Source of the DNA: a virus
IMG/VR virus record: IMGVR_UViG_3300005581_000005
Location: 1 to 29,374 of that record
Direction: 5' to 3' (one strand)
Length of the DNA: 29,374 nt
Both the position numbers and the translations under genes were made by a program. The notes below the pieces were generated by a model. That model was not told the DNA's origin. It was given only the letters and a program-made list of their open reading frames with translations, and made no database searches. Shown here piece by piece: positions 22,701 to 27,592 of this stretch. Numbering within the stretch: the stretch's first letter is position 1; every line of letters starts with the position of its first letter.

Positions 22701-23117
22701 TTATACATTACCTGAACTGCTAAATGAAACTGGACCACTACCTTGAATGCTGATAGTTGCTTCAACTAGTCCATCCATTGAACTGGATACACTATAACCA
22801 GTAATGATACCATTACCGAATAATACTATATCATTTGATGCGTCTTGATCAATGTAAAATTTTACTGCTACTGGTGTTCCACCTACTGTGCTGCTTGAAC
22901 CAGCTACTAAAAAGTCTGCTTGTGTGTCAGATGTATTAAAATAAATATCAGCTGAAGCACTGTAGCTACTCATACCTTTAATATAAGTTCTTGCATCTGT
23001 TCCCATAGCACTAGTTTCAATAGTATCTGCTGTGATATCTACTGAGAAATTACGTGTAGTAGTTACTACATTACCAGCTATGGTTACTTGTCCATCATTA
23101 CCTGCGATTGTTGCCAT
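22701..23117 (-). CDS. major tail (tube) protein, paralogue 2
   Basis: A 138-aa protein, clearly homologous to the gene above it: RNFSVDITADTIETSAMG (about 22-39) and YIKGMSSYSASADIYF, then a C-terminal VSSSMDGLVEATISIQGSG. The order, thin beta-sandwich composition and place before the chaperone identify a tail tube/MTP-type protein that stacks as rings around the tape measure. Perfect AAGGAG 7 nt before the ATG. It could be the second tube subunit, a tail terminator-side variant or a decorating copy. Confidence 0.8.
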   Translation of the reverse strand: MATIAGNDGQVTIAGNVVTTTRNFSVDITADTIETSAMGTDARTYIKGMSSYSASADIYFNTSDTQADFLVAGSSSTVGGTPVAVKFYIDQDASNDIVLFGNGIITGYSVSSSMDGLVEATISIQGSGPVSFSSSGNV

Positions 23118-23128
23118 CTTCTATCTCC

Positions 23129-23554
23129 TTATGCTGTGAATGTGCAAGCACCACTGCCTTGGAATGAAATAGTGCCTTCCACTAGTCCGTCCATAGCACT
23201 GGATACACTAAAACCAGTGATGATTACTTCACCGCTAAATTTATTACTTGAATCATTTAAGTATAGTTCAACTGTGACTGTAGCATCACCAACAGCACCG
23301 CCTGTAGCAACTAAACCGGCAATTGCACTAGCGCCACCTGTTAGGTTAGCTGGATCTACATAGATATCTGCTGATCCGCTATATGAACTCATACCTTTAA
23401 CATAGGTGCGAACATCAACACCCATAGCTGAAGTTTCAATTGTATCAGCTGTGATATCAATTGAAAAGTTTCTTACATTTACTACTGTTACTAGGCTTCC
23501 ACCTACGCTGGCGTCAAATTTGACAACGCCGTTATTACCTGTTAATACTGCCAT
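23129..23554 (-). CDS. major tail (tube) protein, paralogue 1
   Basis: A 141-aa protein with the same core as its neighbour: RNFSIDITADTIETSAMG, YVKGMSSYSGSADIYV and VSSAMDGLVEGTISFQGSG. It differs mainly in the middle (about 65-95, GGASAIAGLVATGGAVGDA). I chose the ATG at 23554 because GAGGAG lies 7 nt upstream; a TTG at 23581 adds nine basic residues and is unlikely. Overlaps the previous gene's end by 20 nt. The pair arose by tandem duplication. Confidence 0.8.
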   Translation of the reverse strand: MAVLTGNNGVVKFDASVGGSLVTVVNVRNFSIDITADTIETSAMGVDVRTYVKGMSSYSGSADIYVDPANLTGGASAIAGLVATGGAVGDATVTVELYLNDSSNKFSGEVIITGFSVSSAMDGLVEGTISFQGSGACTFTA

Positions 23555-23762
23555 CTTTATTCTCCTCGTTAGCGTCGCCAATAATTGAATTTACGATAGT
23601 CTTGGCTTCTATCGTTGATTGAAGAACCGTAGGTTCTTCTACCAAAATTGTTTTGCCTTTTGATGCTGATTGTGTTTTTTCTTTCCAACCTGCGGCAATA
23701 TATTGTTCTAATTGTAGTGGTTGAATAAGTCTACTAACACTACCTTTGTATACTTGTATCAT
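23535..23762 (-). CDS. small protein between tail completion and tube genes
   Basis: A 75-aa protein, MIQVYKGSVSRLIQPLQLEQ at the start, IAAGWKEKTQSASK near the middle, acidic end. The phrase (hhhxPxxLxxxLxxGWxxx) resembles short phage proteins that follow the tail terminator. Function unknown. ATG overlaps the upstream stop (TAATG); the end overlaps the next gene. Confidence 0.65.
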   Translation of the reverse strand: MIQVYKGSVSRLIQPLQLEQYIAAGWKEKTQSASKGKTILVEEPTVLQSTIEAKTIVNSIIGDANEENKDGSINR

Positions 23763-24193
23763 TATGCGGTTCCTCTTGTGAATACATATCTTACATTAAC
23801 TGTTAGCACTACTTCACCTAAGGGTGGTAGTCTATCTATTACTTCAATACTGGCAATCTGTGTGTCTTGAACTACACTACTATCTTTACCACGATTGCGA
23901 TCTGTGTCTAGGGCTTCTTCTATTGCTTCTACTAGATCATTGCGTTTGCGATCTATTTCATTACCACGAACAAATCCTCTAACAGTGTAAGCAATAGTGC
24001 CTTGACGTATGCCAGCACGCATGGTTTCTGTAGTTCTTTCTTCATTCACACTGGTAATTAAGATTGCTGGAAATTGTGTTATGGCTAGTTTCTCAACATC
24101 AAATGGTTCGCGTGTGACCAACACAGGTTTGAGGTCTTCTATTTCCTCTAATGTGCTGACTATATTTTTTGCAATATCTTCTCTTAAGCTCAT
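23762..24193 (-). CDS. tail terminator/completion-like protein
   Basis: A 143-aa alpha/beta protein: SLREDIAKNIVSTLEEIEDL then KPVLVTREPFDVEKLAITQF, YTVRGFVRGNEIDRKRNDLV and a C-terminal strand LTVNVRYVFTRGTA. This arrangement (N-terminal helix, a loop with REPF, then F-V-x-G-N-x-x-D-x-x-R-N) resembles tail terminator or head-tail joining proteins of aquatic phages that cap the tube. The place between connectors and tube genes agrees. ATGA overlap with the preceding connector. Confidence 0.7.
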   Translation of the reverse strand: MSLREDIAKNIVSTLEEIEDLKPVLVTREPFDVEKLAITQFPAILITSVNEERTTETMRAGIRQGTIAYTVRGFVRGNEIDRKRNDLVEAIEEALDTDRNRGKDSSVVQDTQIASIEVIDRLPPLGEVVLTVNVRYVFTRGTA

Positions 24194-24606
24194 TTTCTTA
24201 ACCTTGTGTAGTTAAATGTTTTTGTCTCTGGCACAAATCTTAGAGTGGTCTGCTTAGGATCATATGTGATACCATGATGCTGTAGTGTGCGTATTTCATG
24301 CTCCCAACGATAGTGATAATCGGCAATCTTCTGCACATGATCACCAGATAATTTTGGTAATATATGATAGGCTAGGGCATAATATATGCAGGGATTCTGC
24401 CATTCAATCCGTGATAACAGTTGAGGATTTAAACGACCACCAGCTAGGTGAGGATTATTCAATTGGAATTTTTGCCACCATATGGTGTTTAACAAACGGA
24501 TTATAGCAGATTCTGAGCGTTGTAGTTCAACATCTATGTTGACTTCCTGCTCATATGCAGAGATATCCTCAATTAAGAGGAGTTCTTGTCGAGTTGCGAA
24601 TGCCAT
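24190..24606 (-). CDS. head-tail connector/adaptor, paralogue 2
   Basis: A 138-aa helical protein, related to the gene at 24686-25120: FATRQELLLIEDISAY, DVELQRSESAIIRLLNTIWW, YYALAYHILPKL, then YHYRWEHEIRTLQHHGITYD. The pattern of four helices resembles gp6/gp15-type adaptor proteins that bind the underside of the portal. AAGGA 5 nt before the ATG. It is probably a divergent duplicate; each may form its own ring. Confidence 0.75.
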   Translation of the reverse strand: MAFATRQELLLIEDISAYEQEVNIDVELQRSESAIIRLLNTIWWQKFQLNNPHLAGGRLNPQLLSRIEWQNPCIYYALAYHILPKLSGDHVQKIADYHYRWEHEIRTLQHHGITYDPKQTTLRFVPETKTFNYTRLRK

Positions 24607-24685
24607 CTGTGTCCTTCACATTGGTTAGCAAGGGTCCTTCCCTCACTTGTAATATTTATATCTTTATTTTCTTGCTAGTATACTA

Positions 24686-25120
24686 CTATCTTACCATTCT
24701 TAGTGGATGCACACTGCGTGTTTCACTGGCCGCTGTAACTCCATCATCATTAGCATCATACTTTACACCTTCGCGTAGGCATAATTCCATCTCATGCTCA
24801 AAACGACCTTGATAATAGTTCATGCGCACTTGGAAGTTATCCTCAGCACCTTGATTTTCAAATTTGGTTAATTTTGGACAGATATGATAGGCTAGAGCAT
24901 GATACACTGTGGCCATAGTCCATTGACTAGCGGTTAATAATGTAGCATCAAATTCTGCGATGTTTGCCTGTGTCTTAAGCCAGGTTTGAAACCAACGGAC
25001 TTTAAGAACACGATTAATTTCTGCTTCACTGCGTGCTAGTTCTACATCAAAATCAATAACTCCATAGTCAGTGATTGTGGGTTCTACTAGCAATAGATCT
25101 TCTGTGGTAGCGTATGCCAT
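24686..25120 (-). CDS. head-tail connector/adaptor, paralogue 1
   Basis: A 144-aa helical protein: YATTEDLLLVEPTITDYG, DVELARSEAEINRVLKVRWF, YHALAYHICPKL, YYQGRFEHEMELCLREGVKY. Shares framework with the following gene, in the same order. First gene after the capsid terminator, in the slot of gp6-like adaptors. AAGGA about 9 nt before the ATG. Confidence 0.75.
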   Translation of the reverse strand: MAYATTEDLLLVEPTITDYGVIDFDVELARSEAEINRVLKVRWFQTWLKTQANIAEFDATLLTASQWTMATVYHALAYHICPKLTKFENQGAEDNFQVRMNYYQGRFEHEMELCLREGVKYDANDDGVTAASETRSVHPLRMVR

Positions 25121-25151
25121 ATTGGGTATTCCTTGTATACTGTATTTATAT

Positions 25152-25180
25152 AAAAAGAAAGGAGCACGAATGCTCCTTTC
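25152..25180 (-). terminator. rho-independent terminator after capsid gene (UUCG loop)
   Basis: On the minus strand GAAAGGAGCA and TGCTCCTTTC form a perfect 10-bp stem closed by a TTCG tetraloop, followed by five T then TATAT. It starts 26 nt after the capsid stop. No promoter is seen downstream, so some read-through is needed for connector and tail genes; this would yield an excess of capsid mRNA. Confidence 0.9.
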
Positions 25181-25205
25181 CCATTGCCGGGTCTATAACT
25201 TTAGA

Positions 25206-26081
25206 TTATAGAACTGTGCTGTCAAAGCTCATTGCTACACCGTAGCCTTCATAGACTACACCTGTAGCGTAAAGTGCTGAAGCTACTAGCTCGTCACCAC
25301 GCATTAAAGGACTGCGCATTACTTCAATGCTGACGTCTTTCATCAAACCAAAGCCTAATGCATCACGATGGAATAAACCACCAACGAAGTCACCAGCTGT
25401 GCCATTGTTGTTAATGTTAGATGTTTCATAAACTGGAACACCTGCGATTGTGCCAACATAGCCACTTAGCATAGCAGTATTTTGGATAGTGCCTGCATTT
25501 GGATTAGCGTATGTGTTAGTCAAGTTAGCTTTTAAGTCATAAGCAACTGCTGGATGTAATACACAAGCTAGGTCTGTTGATGGAACACCAGCTGAGCGTA
25601 ATTTAGCCACTGCTTTGAAAATATCAGATGCTGTAATGTTTGCAGAAATAGCTAAAATGTTTGCTGTTCCTACTACATTAGTTGTAAATTCTGCAAATCT
25701 AGCTGTTAGGTCTAAGTCAATCTTGCGAGCGATAGCTTCACCAAATAAACGACCTACATCAGCTACAACATTACTTGCTGAAGCGATACGTGCTAGGTCA
25801 CTGATGTGTGTGCCTAAACCAACTTCACCAATAGTTAGTGTTGCTGTGTTAGTTGATACATTGCTGTATGCACTGCTACCAATCTCAATTGCTGTGCCTT
25901 CTGTCAATGTTGCCGCTGTCACCTGTGGGTAAATTGGCACATTGATTGTCTTACCTTGTGCTGGGCCTAGTGTGTAGTTCTTTACTAGTCCACGCATGAT
26001 ACTTTGTTCTGAAGCTACGAAAAGTGCTTCTTGAATGATACTAGGTAATAGATCATTCAAACTTGTTGTTGTTGTTGCCAC
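25206..26081 (-). CDS. major capsid protein (HK97 fold)
   Basis: A 291-aa protein. The N-terminal helix carries LNDLLPSIIQEALFVASEQS, then MRGLVKNYTLGPAQGKTINV (about 29-48) with VTAATLTEGTAIE, an E-loop-like region, LDLTARFAEF (spine helix end), CVLHPAVAYDLKANLTNTYA (P-domain) and a C-terminal strand MRSPLMRGDELVASALYATG, then VVYEGYGVAM. The order and length match compact HK97-fold capsids common in aquatic phages. No cleavable delta domain is apparent; instead a separate scaffold gene lies just upstream. GTG start with AAGGAG 8 nt upstream, indicating strong translation. A UUCG-loop terminator follows. Confidence 0.9.
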   Translation of the reverse strand: MATTTTSLNDLLPSIIQEALFVASEQSIMRGLVKNYTLGPAQGKTINVPIYPQVTAATLTEGTAIEIGSSAYSNVSTNTATLTIGEVGLGTHISDLARIASASNVVADVGRLFGEAIARKIDLDLTARFAEFTTNVVGTANILAISANITASDIFKAVAKLRSAGVPSTDLACVLHPAVAYDLKANLTNTYANPNAGTIQNTAMLSGYVGTIAGVPVYETSNINNNGTAGDFVGGLFHRDALGFGLMKDVSIEVMRSPLMRGDELVASALYATGVVYEGYGVAMSFDSTVL

Positions 26082-26103
26082 GATTAAATCTCCTTAAAAT
26101 ATA

Positions 26104-26658
26104 TTAAGCAAGTCCTGCTGTCTTACGATATTCAGCATAGACTTTGCGATGTTCTGGATTTTTCATATCCAATTTTGTGATATCTAAGGAACTTTGACTA
26201 TTAGTGATACTTGATTTGGTTGAACTTGTAGCTGGATTAGCCTGAACAAAGTGTGGATTCTGTTGTAGAAACTCTCCTACTAAGTCGTCTACAGTCAGGG
26301 CAACACCCTTGTCATTGTAGCGCACTTGTCCTGCATTGTCTAATACTTCAACTTCACCGTCAGCATTGAGATTGATATTATTTTTTAATAATGTCCTTAC
26401 CTGTTCAGGTGCTACAGCACGATATTTGGCTGCGGCATTGACCAATGGTGTCTCAATCTTGTATTCTCTAATAACGCTGTCTCTCTTAGCTATCTCTGCG
26501 TTTTTATCTTCAGCCATCTTTTGTAAGATCTTTTCAAATTCGCCTTTCTTTAGACTTTCTTCTTGTGCCTTCTTTTGGGCGGCTTCTTTGAGAGCGCGAA
26601 GTTCATTGACATCACCAAGTTCTTCATATGGTTTTAGAAGTTTCTTAGTTAGACTTAT
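26104..26658 (-). CDS. capsid scaffold protein, main (C-terminal) segment
   Basis: An open frame of 184 codons ending just before the capsid gene. It starts SLTKKLLKPYEELGDVNELR, a Lys/Glu helical region typical of phage scaffolds (ELGDVxELRALKEA…), then LEQKMAEDKNAEIAKRD-like coiled coil, and an acidic-to-basic C-terminus (DMKNPEHRKVYAEYRKTAGL) as needed to bind the capsid. The first 47 codons have no ATG/GTG/TTG start; the first ATG is at 26517 and has no ribosome site. The natural start is in the other frame at 26798, so the gene appears split by a -1 shift at about 26658. Together they give a 231-aa scaffold of normal size. Confidence 0.7.
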   Translation of the reverse strand: MSLTKKLLKPYEELGDVNELRALKEAAQKKAQEESLKKGEFEKILQKMAEDKNAEIAKRDSVIREYKIETPLVNAAAKYRAVAPEQVRTLLKNNINLNADGEVEVLDNAGQVRYNDKGVALTVDDLVGEFLQQNPHFVQANPATSSTKSSITNSQSSLDITKLDMKNPEHRKVYAEYRKTAGLA

Positions 26659-26798
26659 TTAAGTCCGGCTACGTGATTGTCAAATTCTTCTTGCGTGTAT
26701 GTCTTAGCTGCGATTGCTGTTTGTTCCTGATTTTGTGAAGTTTGGCTTGTAGTATCAGTGTCTACGGAATTGCCTGCCATGATTTCTTGCTCGCTCAT
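26655..26798 (-). CDS. capsid scaffold protein, N-terminal segment (frame broken)
   Basis: A 47-codon reading frame starting ATG with CGGAGG about 9 nt upstream. It encodes an acidic, Gln/Thr-rich N-terminus, then KTYTQEEFDNHVAGLK, a phrase common at the start of phage scaffolding proteins (T-x-(E/Q)-E-F-(D/N)-x-H-(V)-A-G-L-K). TAA follows immediately. The remaining scaffold continues in the -1 frame. The break is at CTT AAA TAA; one extra A would restore GLK-I-SLTKK. Sequencing/assembly indel, natural mutation or recoding are all possible. Confidence 0.7.
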   Translation of the reverse strand: MSEQEIMAGNSVDTDTTSQTSQNQEQTAIAAKTYTQEEFDNHVAGLK

Positions 26799-26823
26799 GT
26801 TGCGATGCCTCCGGGGAGTAGTT

Positions 26824-26869
26824 AAATAATATTTATTGATACGACCGTATCAATAACAGTGTATTATTT
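26824..26869 (-). promoter_or_regulatory. large two-part stem-loop upstream of scaffold gene
   Basis: Inner stem of 10 bp (TTATTGATAC with GTATCAATAA, loop of 4) and outer stem of 8 bp (AAATAATA with TATTATTT), separated by an asymmetric internal loop. It starts within the last codons of the 111-aa gene and ends 25 nt before the scaffold ATG. No T-run. Best guess: an mRNA processing or stability element at the boundary between portal-side and head-side genes. Confidence 0.65.
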
Positions 26870-27199
26870 ATGCGTTTTTCTTAGCCTCGCTAATGTTTCG
26901 CGATCCTGCTGTATTAATACCTTAACAGGTGTTGCGAATGGACCATAGCCTGGATAGCTATAGAGCCATTCACATTCACCTTGATCTAATGCCTGTGCTA
27001 GTCTTTCTACCACATGATCTTCAGCATCAATAGTATACATCCTTGCCTGATATCCTTCTAATGGTAGAGCATACCCTTCCCATCGAACAATATCAATCTC
27101 GCCTCGCCGATAAGCGGCTAGACTCCAAGGACATTCCTTTTGAATGCTGGTGAAATACTCCAACCAATTAACGCTTTGGTGGTTTCTTGCCTGTTCCAC
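26864..27199 (-). CDS. conserved phage protein of unknown function
   Basis: A 111-aa protein starting at GTG, with GAGG 8 nt upstream. It has NWLEYFTSIQKECPWSLAAY then RRGEIDIVRWEG, GYQARMYTIDA, ECEWLYSYPGYGPFATPVKV and LIQQDRETLARLR. Small proteins with this wording (NWxEYFxxI…CPWS…AYxxGxIDI…W…ECEWL…YGPxxTPxxVLIQQD) are familiar from aquatic phages, especially T4-like ones. No known fold. Lies between the portal-side small genes and the scaffold. Confidence 0.7.
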   Translation of the reverse strand: MEQARNHQSVNWLEYFTSIQKECPWSLAAYRRGEIDIVRWEGYALPLEGYQARMYTIDAEDHVVERLAQALDQGECEWLYSYPGYGPFATPVKVLIQQDRETLARLRKTHK

Positions 27200-27248
27200 G
27201 ACCTTTTCCTCTTCCTGGCATTTTCATTCCTCCTGATTTAAGTTCCAT
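27168..27248 (-). CDS. 26-aa basic Gly/Arg/Lys microprotein
   Basis: A small open frame, from ATG at 27248 (AGGAG 7 nt upstream) to TAA. A second possible start at 27221 has a perfect AGGAGG 7 nt upstream and would give MPGRGKGRGTGKKPPKR. Its C-terminal part lies in another frame over the start of the 111-aa gene. Short Gly/Lys-rich peptides are common near portal genes of marine phages. The GRGKG phrase recalls histone tails, which is likely convergence on nucleic-acid binding. Confidence 0.55.
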   Translation of the reverse strand: MELKSGGMKMPGRGKGRGTGKKPPKR

Positions 27249-27265
27249 TGTCTTGCTCCTAGTGT

Positions 27266-27517
27266 TTACCATTTTACCTTGTTTGACCAATAGGCAGGAA
27301 ATAATCTACCTTTGGCTATGTTCTTAGCATGACGAGCACGAAACGCACGAGCTCTGCTGGTGTTCTTACGATCACCACGAACACCTTTCTGTCCAAAGCG
27401 GACTAACTTAACCCGATCACCAACCTTGGCCAAGACTGCGTGACTTTTGGTTGGATTGTTTGGAGTGCGTTTAGGCTTGTTGTAGCCTTGGAAGAGTTCT
27501 CCACGATAATCTATCAT
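27266..27517 (-). CDS. conserved basic phage protein (AYWSNKVKW family)
   Basis: An 83-aa, very basic protein: GYNKPKRTPNNPTKSHAVLA then KVGDRVKLVRFGQKGVRGDR, ARAFRARHAKNIAKGRLFPA and YWSNKVKW at the end. I recognise this family as widespread in tailed phages (F-x-G-Y-N-K-P-K-x-T-P-x-x-x-x-K-S-H-x-V-L … R-H-x-x-N-I … A-Y-W-(A/S)-x-K-V-K-W). Role unknown; probably nucleic-acid or virion associated. Its ATG overlaps the stop of the 22-aa gene (ATGA), so its translation is coupled. Confidence 0.8.
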   Translation of the reverse strand: MIDYRGELFQGYNKPKRTPNNPTKSHAVLAKVGDRVKLVRFGQKGVRGDRKNTSRARAFRARHAKNIAKGRLFPAYWSNKVKW

Positions 27518-27582
27518 TTTACTTTTTTCTTACAGATGAAACAAGTTTTTATCTTTAATAATTTTAATAGTTTATGCCACAT
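27514..27582 (-). CDS. 22-aa microprotein with CxxC motif
   Basis: A very short gene right after the portal stop. AAGGAG with a 6-nt spacer precedes the ATG, and its TGA overlaps the next ATG (ATGA). It encodes MWHKLLKLLKIK followed by TCFICKKKVK: an amphipathic basic helix and one CxxC pair. A single CxxC could bind metal as a dimer or with a partner. It may also serve mainly as a leader for the 83-aa gene. Confidence 0.6.
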   Translation of the reverse strand: MWHKLLKLLKIKTCFICKKKVK

Positions 27583-27592
27583 AACGTTCTCC

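Noticed and set aside
26655-26662. Classical -1 programmed frameshift in the scaffold gene
   Set aside because: CTT AAA TAA does not fit X XXY YYZ and slipped codons would pair poorly; an indel is the simpler reading.
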